A DNA stretch of 64,000 nt from an uncultured Thiohalocapsa sp. GTDB lineage: Bacteria > Pseudomonadota > Gammaproteobacteria > Chromatiales > Chromatiaceae. The translations under genes and the position numbers were made by a program. The DNA lies in the NCBI RefSeq assembly GCF_913063425.1, contig NZ_CAJXYK010000003.1, forward strand, positions 1 through 64,000. Direction: 5' to 3'. Of the stretch, positions 25,933-35,453 are shown in pieces. The notes below the pieces were generated by a model. It ran no database searches. It worked only from the letters and a program-made list of their open reading frames with translations, and had not been told where the DNA came from. The number at the start of each line of letters is the position of its first letter. Positions within the stretch are counted from its first letter, which is position 1.

Positions 25933-28769
25933 GCCGCCTCGTCGGCCGCGCTCTCGATGCCCTGCCGACGCAGCGCCGGATCGATGGCGGCGGCCATGGC
26001 CGCCTCGCCCAGGCCGCCGCCGAGGAAGGCATTGACCCGCCCGGCGGTGCCTGCCGGGTCCGCCAGGGCCTCGTGGTAGCTCACCGACAACAGCGCCACC
26101 TGCTCCGGCCAGCGCTTCAGCACCGCACGCACGCCGGCGAGCTGCTTCAGATAGGTCTGTGCCAGGCGCCGGTCCGTGAGCCGCCCGCCCTGCTTGCCGG
26201 CGCGATCCAGCATCACCCGCTGGGAGGCGATGACCTCGTTCAGCGGGCGCTCCATGAAGACGATGCGGTACTTCAGGTTGGCGCCGATGCGCGGCAGCAG
26301 CTGCGCCACCAGCTTCACGGCCTTGCCTCGGGCCGCAAGCAGCCAGTCGGGCGAGCTGGCCGTGGCCTTGGCGGGCGCGTACTCGAAGTAGCCCTTGGGA
26401 TTGTCCTCGTCTGCCGGGCGCTCCTGGTCGGTGAGCACCGGCAGGCCGCCGGCGGCGATCATCTGCATGGCCATGGAGGTGCCGGAGCGCGGCAGCCCGG
26501 AGACGATGACCACCGTCTCCGCCGCCATGGCCGGCAGCGCCTCCCGGGTGCTCAGGTCGGCCAGGGACGCCAGATCGCCCGCGGCGACGGGCGCCAGCGC
26601 CGACTCGCTCCTGCTCGGCAGCGGCACGCCGGCGCGGTGCTCGGCGAGGCGCTGTAAGGCAGCGCGCGCCAGTGCTCGCTGCCGCTCGGCGGCCTCGGGG
26701 TCTTGTCGCAAGCCTTGGTACAGCCGGGCGAGCCGGCGGTGGGCGGCGGGATAGACGCTGTTCTGCGCCACTGCGGTCTCGAAGGCATTGATGGCCTCCT
26801 CGTAACGTTTCAGGCGCATCAGCGCCGCGCCGCGCAGGTAATGCCCGCGCGGATTGTGGAAGACCAGCGCCAACGACGCGGACAGCGCCGCCAACGCCGG
26901 CGCCTCCAGCCCCCTGCGGCCGAGACAGCTCTGCGCGAGACCGAACTGCGCCCGGGCGTTCACCGGGTCGATGTCCAGAATCTCCTGGAACACCCGCTCC
27001 GCTTCTTGGTGGCGATGCAGCCGCAGCAAGAGCTCGCCCTTGGTCTGCAGCAGGCTCGGCTGATTGTGCATCTGGGCACCGGCGGCCTGCTCCAGGGCGG
27101 CGAGTGCCTCGGCATGGCGCCCCTCGGCGCGCAGGAGCCGGCCGCGGAAAAAGGCCAGCGTGCTGCGGTTCACGCCGGCGCGCTTGCGCAGCTTGCGCAG
27201 GCGCCGCTGCTCGCCCTCCGGCAGGTCCTCCGGCGCCTTGGCGCGGCCCGCGTCGTCCTGCTCCCAGCCCGCGCGGATCTGCCCAAGCTCCTCCCCCGCG
27301 GCTTTGGCGGACTCGGTCTTGCGCTGTATCAGAAGGTCCAGCGTCGCGCGCGCGGCGGCGGTGTCGCCGAGTGCCAGCCGGCAGTCGAAGAGCTTGGCGC
27401 CGAAGCGGACCTCCGCGGGCTCGGCCTCCCAGAGCTCATGCAGAATCTCGGCCGCGTCTACCCATTTGTGCGCGTCCATCAGGTCGCGGGCCAGGTTGTA
27501 GCGCAGCTCCCGCACGGTCTGGCGGGCGGCCTGGTCGCGGTCCTCGTCCACCGCCTCCACGTACCCCAGATCCACCAGCTGCTGCATCGACTCGCGGGCG
27601 TCCACCGGGTCCACGCTGACGTCGGCCGGGTGGCGACCGTCGTCCCCCAGGAGGTCCTCCCAGGAATCGATGAGCTCGACCTCCCCGGGTGCGCGCAGGG
27701 CAGCCAAAAGTGGCTTGCCGTCCATGTCGCGGCCGATGGGCAGGCCGTAGAGCTGCAGGATGGTGGGCGTGATATCCAGCAGCGAGGCCCCATGGACCAG
27801 CCGATCCTGGGCGATGTCCGGCCCCCAGGCGGCGAAGACGCCGAACTGGCGGTGCTCCGCGGCAGGCCCGGCGGGCTCGTTCGGCAGCTCCCGTGGGCGC
27901 AGGTGGTCCGGGTGGAAGCCGTGATCGGAGCAGATGAGAATATTGGTGTCCGGCCCGGCCAGCTGCATGTAGGTGCCGAGCATCATGTCATGGAAGCGAT
28001 AGGCGCCGGCGACGACGTCCTTGTAGAGCTCGAAGCTGTGCGCGTCGATCCACGCCTGCCGCGGCGGGTGGTACTTCATGAAGCCGTGGCCGAAGTGGTC
28101 GATGGCGTCGAAGTAGACGGCCATGAAGTCCCAGGGCTCCAGCTGCATCAGCGCCGTGGCGGCGCCGTGCACGGTGGCCGTCTCGGCGAGGATCTTGGCC
28201 ACGCTGAACAAGCGCTTGTCCTTGTCCTGGTCGATGTCCGCGGCCCTGGGCACGAAGGGCAGGAGCTGCTCGGCGGTCAGCTGCTCCGGGCGGATGCGGA
28301 ACTCGGCCAGAGGGGCGGCGAGGCGCTGCGGGTGCACCTGCTGCGTCGGCACCGGCCAAGGCGCCTGGTGGTGCTTCGGCGCCGTATGGAAGTGGTTCGA
28401 GACCATCACACCGCTGATGGGCTCCGGTGGGAAGGACGGCCACCAGCCCACCACGTTGGACTTGAGCCCATGCAGCTGGAGCATGTTCCAGATCGCGCGC
28501 ACCTTGCGGCCCAGGTTGGTCACGGGCCGCGCACCGCCGGAGGCCGGGTCCGGCTCGGAGAAGCCGTGGATGCCGTGCTTGTGCGCCCGCTTGCCTGTCG
28601 CGATGCTGGTCCAGAGCATGGGCGAGAGGATGGGCTGCAGGGTCATCAGGTTACCCATGGCGCCTTCGGATACGAAGCGCTCCAGATTCGGCATCTCGCC
28701 GGCTTCCATCAAGGGGTGGATCACCTTCCAGTCCGCGGCGTCCCAGCCGATCAAGAGTGTCTTGTTCAT
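25929..28769 (-). CDS. Phosphodiesterase/alkaline-phosphatase - TPR - sulfotransferase fusion
   Basis: This 946-residue protein joins three modules. Residues 1 to about 370 are a type I phosphodiesterase/nucleotide pyrophosphatase domain: metal site IGWDAADW, nucleophile region SPMLWTSIATGKRAHKHGIHGF, FDAIDHFGHGF and CSDHGFHPDH. Residues about 430-720 are helical with TPR repeats (ALAALEQAAGAQMHNQPSL, AERVFQEILDIDPVNARAQFGLA). Residues about 745-946 are a sulfotransferase with the PAPS 5'-phosphosulfate loop GLPRSGTSMAMQMI. No signal peptide is seen, so it is probably cytoplasmic. It could release or edit a sulfated or phosphorylated saccharide or lipid. A coupled GNAT-like gene follows, and a PEP-CTERM-like gene lies just upstream. 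Confidence 0.85.
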   Translation of the reverse strand: MNKTLLIGWDAADWKVIHPLMEAGEMPNLERFVSEGAMGNLMTLQPILSPMLWTSIATGKRAHKHGIHGFSEPDPASGGARPVTNLGRKVRAIWNMLQLHGLKSNVVGWWPSFPPEPISGVMVSNHFHTAPKHHQAPWPVPTQQVHPQRLAAPLAEFRIRPEQLTAEQLLPFVPRAADIDQDKDKRLFSVAKILAETATVHGAATALMQLEPWDFMAVYFDAIDHFGHGFMKYHPPRQAWIDAHSFELYKDVVAGAYRFHDMMLGTYMQLAGPDTNILICSDHGFHPDHLRPRELPNEPAGPAAEHRQFGVFAAWGPDIAQDRLVHGASLLDITPTILQLYGLPIGRDMDGKPLLAALRAPGEVELIDSWEDLLGDDGRHPADVSVDPVDARESMQQLVDLGYVEAVDEDRDQAARQTVRELRYNLARDLMDAHKWVDAAEILHELWEAEPAEVRFGAKLFDCRLALGDTAAARATLDLLIQRKTESAKAAGEELGQIRAGWEQDDAGRAKAPEDLPEGEQRRLRKLRKRAGVNRSTLAFFRGRLLRAEGRHAEALAALEQAAGAQMHNQPSLLQTKGELLLRLHRHQEAERVFQEILDIDPVNARAQFGLAQSCLGRRGLEAPALAALSASLALVFHNPRGHYLRGAALMRLKRYEEAINAFETAVAQNSVYPAAHRRLARLYQGLRQDPEAAERQRALARAALQRLAEHRAGVPLPSRSESALAPVAAGDLASLADLSTREALPAMAAETVVIVSGLPRSGTSMAMQMIAAGGLPVLTDQERPADEDNPKGYFEYAPAKATASSPDWLLAARGKAVKLVAQLLPRIGANLKYRIVFMERPLNEVIASQRVMLDRAGKQGGRLTDRRLAQTYLKQLAGVRAVLKRWPEQVALLSVSYHEALADPAGTAGRVNAFLGGGLGEAAMAAAIDPALRRQGIESAADEAA

Positions 28770-28790
28770 GGTGCGTCTCGGGCGGTCGGG

Positions 28791-28815
28791 GTGGGAGCGG
28801 CTTCCGGCCGCGGTC
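28791..28815. repeat. REP copy, GTGGGAGCGGC...GCCGCGG family
   Basis: A single copy of the palindromic motif lies between the fusion gene and the PEP-CTERM-like gene. It begins GTGGGAGCGGC and ends GGCCGCGGTC, and belongs to the same family as the pairs at 5867 and 29912. Confidence 0.65.
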
Positions 28816-28832
28816 GGCGTGCGGTCAGGGGA

Positions 28833-29618
28833 TCAGGCCGCCTTGGCCCTGCCGCGCCAGCGCCGCAGCCCGGCGGCGCCGGCGGCGAGCAGCGCCAGCG
28901 TGCCGGGGTTGGGGACGTCATTGGCGCAGTTGTCGCCGCTGGTCTGGCCGACGTCGATGGCGCAGTCGGCGGTGTCCTCGTAGGCCCAGCGGGTGATGGT
29001 GACATCGCCGCGCCCGCCGGTGCCGGTGCCGTCGTCGACGAGCAGCTCCGCCCACCCGTAGTGGGTCGCTCCGGAGATGTCGAAGCGAAAGCCGATAAAG
29101 TTGTTGCCGAAGCCGCCGGCTTGGAAATTGTTCCCGATAGACCCGGACAGGTTGTCATAAGGAATAGGAATAGCGTTCGTATCGGTAACGCGAGTGGCAT
29201 CCGACACGACGATTCGCTGAGTATTGGATGCGCCCCAAGTGTACCCGCCGGCCAAGAGCGGGCCGACCGTCAGGCCCGCCGTCAGCGCCCTGAAGTCGGC
29301 GGCCAATCCGCCCTGACGGACGAGGGCGCCCCCGGAGTTCAGGCGGACGGTGGCATCCGCTTCGGCGGAGTAATATTTGATACCGGCCGCCGAGTCGTAG
29401 TAACTCGTGGTGTACCCATATCGAGATCCGACCAGCCTGAAGTCCGCTTGATTGTCGCCGTCCACATCCCAGTCGTGGCTGTTGTCCGCCGTGTTAAAGG
29501 TGGCGGTGATCGGGCTCGTGTTGTTGTAAACCACAGCGCCCTGCACCGCGGCCGGGCCGAAGGCCGCCGCGGCGGCGCCGGTGGTCATCGCAAGGCGTTG
29601 TTTCAGCGAGGCTTGCAT
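28833..29618 (-). CDS. PEP-CTERM-like surface protein (PNP variant)
   Basis: This 261-residue protein has a signal peptide (to about residue 27) and a mature domain rich in Asn, Thr and Gly. The tail is DVPNPGTLALLAAGAAGLRRWRGRAKAA. The usual PEP is PNP here, but the hydrophobic stretch and basic end match the PEP-CTERM sorting signal handled by exosortases. The mature part includes a WDVDGDNQADFRL segment of the kind seen in PEP-CTERM FG-GAP-like or choice-of-anchor proteins. Its codon use looks less GC-biased in the middle (29140-29420) than that of neighbours, which may point to transfer or different constraints. Confidence 0.75.
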   Translation of the reverse strand: MQASLKQRLAMTTGAAAAAFGPAAVQGAVVYNNTSPITATFNTADNSHDWDVDGDNQADFRLVGSRYGYTTSYYDSAAGIKYYSAEADATVRLNSGGALVRQGGLAADFRALTAGLTVGPLLAGGYTWGASNTQRIVVSDATRVTDTNAIPIPYDNLSGSIGNNFQAGGFGNNFIGFRFDISGATHYGWAELLVDDGTGTGGRGDVTITRWAYEDTADCAIDVGQTSGDNCANDVPNPGTLALLAAGAAGLRRWRGRAKAA

Positions 29619-30000
29619 GGCTTGTCTATCCTCTCGATTGCGGGCGCGGCACTTGCGCCGGTGTCAACATTTTTTACAGACAGGGGTTTTGCGCTGCTGA
29701 GCGCCTCGACTGATGCAAACACTGTTCCTCCCCTAGGCGAAAGACAGCGAATCGCCTGAAGCAGAGACTGTAAAAAGCGCTGATACCATCGCGGGTGGAG
29801 TCAGCGTCGCTCGCCGGTTGCGCGCGTGGGTGACGCCTGGCGACGTTCAGGTCATGGGCTGGCCGGCGGATCAGCGCGGTTGGAAGCCGCTTCCTCGGCC
29901 TGTGCGGCGCTGTCGCGGCTGGAAGCCGCTCCGACGGCCAGTGCGCTTGTGGGAGCGGCATCCCTGCCGCGACCGGCGTCGGCAAGCCGGCGAGCGGGCC
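29619..30000. other. 382-bp intergenic region with REP elements
   Basis: No gene. The left part is AT-richer (29640-29800) and probably carries the promoter of the PEP-CTERM-like gene. The right part is made of REP copies; the clearest pair is listed separately. Confidence 0.5.
29912..29974. repeat. REP pair (inverted), GTGGGAGCGGC...GCCGCGA family
   Basis: The left copy 29912-29932 reads GTCGCGGCTGGAAGCCGCTCC, which is the reverse orientation of the family. The right copy 29949-29974 reads GTGGGAGCGGC...CTGCCGCGACC. A further degenerate copy lies at 29880-29900. It sits at the 3' end of the NAGGN amidotransferase gene. Confidence 0.7.
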
Positions 30001-31800
30001 TCAGCCGGAGCGCCCGTCCACCTGCCGCGTGAGCCAATACTCCAACAGCGCCAGGTGCCAGAGCTTGCTGCCCTGGATGCGGGTGTGGTGCTGGTCCGGT
30101 GCGGCGAGGAGCGTATCCACGTACTCCCGGCGGTAGATCCCGCGCTGGCGGCAGGCGGTGGACTCCAGGATGTCGCGCATGAAGTCCAGGAACTCGCCGC
30201 GGACGTATTTCAGCGCCGGCATCGGGAAGTAGCCCTTGGGCCGGTCGATGACCGCATCCGGCAGCCGCCCGCGGGCGATGGCCTTGAGCGGCCACTTGCC
30301 CTCATCGCGCAGCTTGAGCGCAGGCGGGCAGCGCGCGGCGGCCTCCACCAGCTGATGGTCCAGGAAGGGCACGCGGGCCTCCAGGCCCCAGGCCATGGTC
30401 ATGTTGTCCACGCGCTTCACCGGGTCATCGACGATGAGCGTGGTGACATCGAGCCGCAGCACCGCGTCGATGACCTCGTCCGCCAGGGGCTCGGCGAGCC
30501 GGTCCGCCGCCCAGGCGCCGGTGTGGTCGGGGCCGGCATAGGTGTCCGTGACCAGTTGCAGGTACTCGTCGTGGTCGCGGTCGAAGTAGTGGCGGCGGAG
30601 CTTCTCGGCCGGGCTGCCCGCGGTATCCGCGGCGATGCGCGGGTACCAGAAATAGCCGCCGAAGACCTCGTCGGCGCCCTGCCCCGACTGCACCACCTTG
30701 ATGTCGCGGGACACCTGCTCGGCCAGCAGATAGAAGGCCACCGCGTCCTGCCCGAACATGGGCTCCGCCATGGCGTCCACGGCCTCCGGCAGGCGGCGCA
30801 GCACTTGGCTGTTCGGCACCCGGAAACGGTGGTGGCGGGTCTCGTAGCGGGCGGCCACCGGGTCCGAGTACTCGAACTCGCTGCCCGCCTCCTCCGGGGT
30901 GTCCTCGAAGCCGACGGAGAAGGTGTGCAGGTCCCGGGCGCCCTGCTCCGCCAGCAGCGCCACCAGCAGGCTGGAGTCGAGCCCGCCCGAGAGCAGCACG
31001 CCCACGGGCACGTCGGCGATCTCGAGCCGCTTCTGCACCGCCCGTTGCAGGCGCTCGTGGATCAGCTCCACCCATGCCTCATCGGACTCGGGCCAGCCCG
31101 AGCCCGGCGCGGGCCGGGTGGCGTCCAGCTGCCAGTACGCGCGCTCGGTGCGGCGCCCGTCGGCGTCGATGCGCAGCCAGTGGGCGGGCGGGAGCTTGCG
31201 CACGCCGTTCAGCACCGTCCGCGGCGCCGGCACCACCGCGTGCAGCGTGAACAGATGGTGCAGCGCCACCGGGTCGATGCTGGTATCCACGCCGCCGCCC
31301 GCCAGCAGGGACTGCGTATTGGATGCGAAACGGATGCGCTCGGCGCTTTCGGTCCAATAGAGCGGCTTGATGCCGAAGCGGTCCCGGGCCAGAAACAGGC
31401 ACTTGCGGTTGGCGTCCCAGACGGCGAAGGCGAACATGCCGTGCAGCCGCGCCACACAGTCCTCGCCCCAGGCGTGCCAAGCCTTGAGGATGACCTCGGT
31501 GTCGCCGTCGGAGAAGAACTGGTAACCGAGCCCGATCAGCTCCCGGCGCAGCTCCGGGTAGTTGTAGATGCTGCCGTTGAACACCAGCGCCAGCCCGAGT
31601 CCCTGGTCCACCATGGGCTGGTTGGCCCGCACCGAGAGATCGATGATGCTGAGCCGCCGATGTCCGAAGCCGAGCGGCCCGTCGCTGTAGCTGCCGCCAT
31701 GGTCCGGCCCACGCCGCGCCAGGGGCCCGAGCATGCGGCCGATGGCCGTCAGGTCCGCCGGGGCGCCGTCAAGGCGCAGCTCGCCGCAGATGCCGCACAT
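30001..31800 (-). CDS. N-acetylglutaminylglutamine amidotransferase (AsnB-like)
   Basis: This 599-residue glutamine-dependent amidotransferase has the class II glutaminase N-terminus (C2 nucleophile in MCGICGELR, GHRRLSIIDL, FNGSIYNY). It also has the synthetase domain with pyrophosphate loop SGGLDSS and GADEVFGGY. MCGICGELRLDG at the start and the RIQGSKLWHLALLEYWL end match the NAGGN type, which amidates a glutamine dipeptide to make the osmolyte N-acetylglutaminylglutamine amide, rather than plain asparagine synthetase. The usual partner genes (NAGGN synthetase and an M42 peptidase) are not next to it. The assignment within the family is from remembered signatures. Confidence 0.75.
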   Translation of the reverse strand: MCGICGELRLDGAPADLTAIGRMLGPLARRGPDHGGSYSDGPLGFGHRRLSIIDLSVRANQPMVDQGLGLALVFNGSIYNYPELRRELIGLGYQFFSDGDTEVILKAWHAWGEDCVARLHGMFAFAVWDANRKCLFLARDRFGIKPLYWTESAERIRFASNTQSLLAGGGVDTSIDPVALHHLFTLHAVVPAPRTVLNGVRKLPPAHWLRIDADGRRTERAYWQLDATRPAPGSGWPESDEAWVELIHERLQRAVQKRLEIADVPVGVLLSGGLDSSLLVALLAEQGARDLHTFSVGFEDTPEEAGSEFEYSDPVAARYETRHHRFRVPNSQVLRRLPEAVDAMAEPMFGQDAVAFYLLAEQVSRDIKVVQSGQGADEVFGGYFWYPRIAADTAGSPAEKLRRHYFDRDHDEYLQLVTDTYAGPDHTGAWAADRLAEPLADEVIDAVLRLDVTTLIVDDPVKRVDNMTMAWGLEARVPFLDHQLVEAAARCPPALKLRDEGKWPLKAIARGRLPDAVIDRPKGYFPMPALKYVRGEFLDFMRDILESTACRQRGIYRREYVDTLLAAPDQHHTRIQGSKLWHLALLEYWLTRQVDGRSG

Positions 31801-31872
31801 GGCAGGTCTCCTTGGTGGGGTTGGGACGCGGCCGGCTGTATAGCCTGTCCGGGGCGCAGACCTCGCTCAGGG

Positions 31873-31901
31873 CCGACGACCGACGACCGACGACCGACGA
31901 C
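31873..31901. repeat. Short tandem repeat, 7-bp unit CCGACGA x4
   Basis: Four perfect copies of CCGACGA lie in the space upstream of the NAGGN amidotransferase. The length is suited to slippage and could vary between strains. Confidence 0.7.
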
Positions 31902-32040
31902 CACAGACTAATGCATCCCCGCTTGCCGCGCCTCCCGGCTCCAACCTAGGCACGTCGCGGCATCGCTCCAGTGGTGCGCCGGGCCCGCACAAGCCTGCAT
32001 GCGCGGCCAAGGCCTTCAGCATGCAGGGCAGCGGTCTCGC

Positions 32041-32943
32041 TCAGTCGTCCCGGGGACCGTCATCGGCCGACCGCGCCGCCTCGAGCCGCGCGAGCCGCTT
32101 TTCAAGCGCTCGGCGCGCCGCGGCCTCGGCGTTGGCGCGGGCTTCGGCGTCTGCCGCACGCGCCTCCGCCTCCGCTGCGCGGGTCTCCGCCGCGAGCGCA
32201 CGCGCCGCACCGGCCGCCGCTGTTTGGCGGTCACGGGTCCATTGCGGCAGCACGAAATCGGCGTAGACGGGGTCGTCGCGCAGCGCGATCCAGCTGGGCT
32301 GGCGCTCCAGGTCGTCGAGCCGGAAGCGAAAGCCCGGCAGAACCACGGACTCGATCACCCCGTCGCTGGGCTGGATGGGGAGGTGGCGGCCGTCCGCAGT
32401 GCGGCGGTAGAAGGCCTGCCGCTCGCGGCTGCGGTGAATGATCCAGTATTCGTTGACGCCGCCGGCGGCGTACTCGGCCTTCTTGTTGACCGTGTCCCGG
32501 GCCATGTGGCTGGGCTTGGTGTCGGACAGTACCTCGATGCAGAGATCGTAGACGCCCCGGTAGGAGCAGTCGCGCCCGGAGATGGGTGTGGGGTTGTCGT
32601 GGCGGACCACGGCGAGGTCGGGCCGGCGGATGACGGTGCCCGTGGGCAGTGCAAGCCGAAACCCCATCTCCAACGGCAACGACGCGGCGATGGGCCGCTC
32701 GGCCAGGAAGTGCTCCAGCAGCAACAGGAGCCACTTGTAGACGAGCAGGGTCTCGAACTCCGACACCGGCTTCTCCTCCAAGCGGCCGTTGTTCCATTCG
32801 TAGGTGATGTCCGAGACGTGGTACCAGTCGCGCCAGTACTCGGCCTCGGACACCATGCGGCCGTCCGCGGAGTCCCCGGTGTCGGACCTTTCCGGGTCCG
32901 GGATGGGCGCCGTCGGGGCGTCGGCGATGGCGGTGGGGGGCAT
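32041..32943 (-). CDS. Uma2 family (DUF820) restriction-endonuclease-like protein
   Basis: This 300-residue protein has the PD-(D/E)xK-like Uma2 core: ITYEWNNGRLEEKP, RRPDLAVVRHDNP with the acidic residue, YDLCIEVLSDTKPSHMARDTVNKKAEYAAGGVNEYWII. A long Ala/Arg/Glu-rich coiled-coil tail follows (residues about 240-290). Uma2 genes are abundant in cyanobacteria and purple sulfur bacteria, and their role is not established. Start ATG 32943; a second Uma2 gene lies at 59570. Confidence 0.88.
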   Translation of the reverse strand: MPPTAIADAPTAPIPDPERSDTGDSADGRMVSEAEYWRDWYHVSDITYEWNNGRLEEKPVSEFETLLVYKWLLLLLEHFLAERPIAASLPLEMGFRLALPTGTVIRRPDLAVVRHDNPTPISGRDCSYRGVYDLCIEVLSDTKPSHMARDTVNKKAEYAAGGVNEYWIIHRSRERQAFYRRTADGRHLPIQPSDGVIESVVLPGFRFRLDDLERQPSWIALRDDPVYADFVLPQWTRDRQTAAAGAARALAAETRAAEAEARAADAEARANAEAAARRALEKRLARLEAARSADDGPRDD

Positions 32944-33017
32944 GGCTCTGCCTCGGCTGGTGCGCTGCGTCAAGGCTAACAAAACAGGGGCTTGGGATCG
33001 ACGTACCGATCTCGCAC

Positions 33018-33046
33018 GGGAAACGCCGAAGACTTCGGCGTTTCCC
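33018..33046. terminator. Strong hairpin at the 3' end of hyuB
   Basis: GGGAAACGCCGAAG (33018-33031) pairs with CTTCGGCGTTTCCC (33033-33046), a 14-bp stem abutting the hyuB stop codon. There is no clear T-run in the hyuB direction, so it may be a stabilising 3' hairpin rather than an intrinsic terminator. Confidence 0.5.
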
Positions 33047-34611
33047 TAGGACCCCGCGCCGCAGCCACCCCCACCCGGCGTCTCGATGCGCAGCCGGTCG
33101 CCGGGCGCCAGATCCAAGGCGATCTTGCCGGGCAGCGGCCGGTGGTTGTGCCACTGCGCGCCGGGCTGGCCGGGCTTGCCCCCCTGGATGCCCCAAGGGG
33201 CATGCCGGCGGCGCTCGCCGATGAGTGTTGCATGCGCCGGCGCGAGGCATTCGAGCTCCCGGATCAGGCCGTCGCCGCCGGGTCTTGCACCCGCACCGCC
33301 AGAGCCGCGCCGGATGGCGTAACAGGTGACCCGCAGCGGAAAGCGGGACTCGATGACCTCGATGGGCGTATTGAGGGTGTTGGTCATGTGGGTCTGCACC
33401 GCCGACAGGCCGCCGCCCACGGCGCCCGCACCCATGCCGCCGCCGATGGTCTCGTAGTAGTCCCAGGCGGCACCGTCGCGCACCCCGCCGATGGCGAGGT
33501 TGTTCATGCTGCCGTGGCTCGCCGCCGGGATGCGGCCGTGCCAGTGGCCGTTCTCCGCCTGCGCCAGGGCCCCCAGCACCACGTCAACGATACGGGTGCT
33601 GGTCTCCACATTGCCCGCCGCCACCGCCGCGGGCCGCCTGGCGTTGAGCAGCGAGCCTTCGGGGGCATGCAGGGCCAGCGGGCGCAGTGCCCCGGCGCAG
33701 GCGGGCGTCTCCGGCGGCATCAGGCAGCGGAAGCAATAGAACACCGCCGCCGCGACCACCGCCAGCGGGCAGTTGACGTTGCCCTGCACCTGTGGGGCGG
33801 TGCCGGTGAAATCGCAGAGCGCGCTGTCGCCGGCGATGGTGAGTGCGAGCCGGATGGGGATGTCCTGCTGCCCGCGGCCGTCGTCGTCCAGCATATCCTC
33901 GAACGCGTAGCGGCCGTCCGGGATGGCACGCACGGCGGCCCGGGCCAGGCGCTCGCCATAGTCGTTCATGGCGCCCAGCCCGGCGCGGAACGCGTCCATG
34001 CCGGCGGCATCCACCAGCGCCGCGACCCGGGCCACCCCGGCGCGGTTGGCGGCAATCTGCGCAAAGAAGTCGCCGCGCGCATGCTGGGGGCTGCGCGTGG
34101 CGCCGGTGATCTCGGCCAGCACCTCCGCATCCGGCACGCCAGCGCGCACCAGCAGCCGCGGTGGGATCACGACGCCCTCCTCCTCCAGCCGCGCGGAGAT
34201 GGGCATGGAGCCCGGGGTGCTGGCGCCGATGTCCGCATGGTGGGCGCGGTTGGCGACGAAGCCCAGCAGCGTCTGCCGTCCGTTGCCGGCGGCGGCGAAC
34301 ACCGGTGCGATGAGGGTTACGTCCGGCAGATGGGTGCCGCCGAGGTACGGATCGTTGACGATGACCATGTCACCGTCGGCCCAGTCGAAGCGCGCCACCA
34401 GGTCCGCCATGGCATAGGCCATGCTGCCGAGGTGCACGGGGATGTGCGCCGCCTGGGCACAAAGGGCGCCGTCGGCATCGAAGACGGCGCAGGAGAAGTC
34501 CAGACGATCACGGATGTTCGGCGACAGGGCCGCGTTGCGCAGCACCGCGGCCATCTCGTCGCAGACGGCGGTGAGGCGGCTGACGAAGAGGCTCAGCTGG
34601 ATGGCGTTCAC
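33046..34611 (-). CDS. hyuB: Hydantoinase B / 5-oxoprolinase beta-type subunit
   Basis: This 521-residue protein belongs to the HyuB family, which with HyuA makes ATP-dependent hydantoinase or 5-oxoprolinase. Family features are [40 protein letters not shown] at the N-terminus, [25 protein letters not shown], and the C-terminal [14 protein letters not shown] 34611 (VNAIQLSLF) is preferred as the start because homologues begin close to that motif. No hyuA lies next to it in the window, so it is either solitary or paired with a distant gene. Confidence 0.85.
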   Translation of the reverse strand: MNAIQLSLFVSRLTAVCDEMAAVLRNAALSPNIRDRLDFSCAVFDADGALCAQAAHIPVHLGSMAYAMADLVARFDWADGDMVIVNDPYLGGTHLPDVTLIAPVFAAAGNGRQTLLGFVANRAHHADIGASTPGSMPISARLEEEGVVIPPRLLVRAGVPDAEVLAEITGATRSPQHARGDFFAQIAANRAGVARVAALVDAAGMDAFRAGLGAMNDYGERLARAAVRAIPDGRYAFEDMLDDDGRGQQDIPIRLALTIAGDSALCDFTGTAPQVQGNVNCPLAVVAAAVFYCFRCLMPPETPACAGALRPLALHAPEGSLLNARRPAAVAAGNVETSTRIVDVVLGALAQAENGHWHGRIPAASHGSMNNLAIGGVRDGAAWDYYETIGGGMGAGAVGGGLSAVQTHMTNTLNTPIEVIESRFPLRVTCYAIRRGSGGAGARPGGDGLIRELECLAPAHATLIGERRRHAPWGIQGGKPGQPGAQWHNHRPLPGKIALDLAPGDRLRIETPGGGGCGAGS

Positions 34612-34826
34612 GGCGGCCTCGGGCGTGGCGGACAAGGCGGCACCGGCATGGCACCTGCGGCTATCGTCACACGTCGCCCGCCCCGCGGCAAAGCCGTACG
34701 GGTCGTGCCGGCGGCGGGGCGCGGGCGGCTTGAGATACCCCATGGCGGGCACAAGATTGCCGCAGCGAGCGACAGCACCGGCTTTGCCGCCGATGTCTCA
34801 CCCACACGTCAACCAGGAGGCGAACC

Positions 34827-35408
34827 ATGGCCCATGAGCTCCCCGCCCTGCCGTACGAGAAGAACGCCCTCGAGCCCGTGATCTCCGCGGAGACCATCGA
34901 GTACCACTACGGCAAGCACCACCAGACCTATGTCAACAACCTGAACAACCTGATTCCGGGCACGGAGTTCGAGAGCATGTCCCTGGAGGACATCATCAAG
35001 AACGCCTCCGGCGGCGTCTTCAACAACGCCGCCCAGGTGTGGAATCACACCTTCTACTGGAACTGCTTGAGCCCCAACGGCGGCGGCGAGCCCACGGGCG
35101 CGCTGGCCGAGGCCATCAAGGCCAAGTTCGGCTCCTTCGACGAATTCAAGAAGTCCTTCAGCCAGTCCGCGGCTACCAACTTCGGCTCCGGCTGGACCTG
35201 GCTGGTGAAGACGGCGGAGGGCGGCGTGGACATCCACAACACCTCCAACGCCGGCAACCCCCTCACCGAGGGCCTGACGCCCCTGCTGACCGTGGACGTC
35301 TGGGAGCATGCCTACTACATCGACTATCGCAACGCCCGGCCGAAGTACCTTGACGCGATCTGGGACAAGATCAACTGGGACTTCGTTGCCGCGAACTTCG
35401 GCGGCTGA
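34827..35408 (+). CDS. sodB: Superoxide dismutase [Fe]
   Basis: This 193-residue cytoplasmic enzyme converts superoxide to hydrogen peroxide and oxygen. Metal ligands are in [15 protein letters not shown], the [12 protein letters not shown] segment and [13 protein letters not shown]. The SGWTWLV and [13 protein letters not shown] sequences are those of iron-type rather than manganese-type enzymes. GGAGG at 34817-34821 precedes the ATG. A perfect terminator follows. Confidence 0.95.
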   Translation: MAHELPALPYEKNALEPVISAETIEYHYGKHHQTYVNNLNNLIPGTEFESMSLEDIIKNASGGVFNNAAQVWNHTFYWNCLSPNGGGEPTGALAEAIKAKFGSFDEFKKSFSQSAATNFGSGWTWLVKTAEGGVDIHNTSNAGNPLTEGLTPLLTVDVWEHAYYIDYRNARPKYLDAIWDKINWDFVAANFGG

Positions 35409-35453
35409 CGCTGGAGCGCATCGCCGGCCCTGATGGCCGGCTGGCAGCACAGG

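Noticed and set aside
26703-29759. A 1018-codon plus-strand open frame opposite the phosphodiesterase-TPR-sulfotransferase gene
   Set aside because: Low-complexity Gly/Arg/Val-rich translation with no domain, exactly antisense to a well-supported gene.
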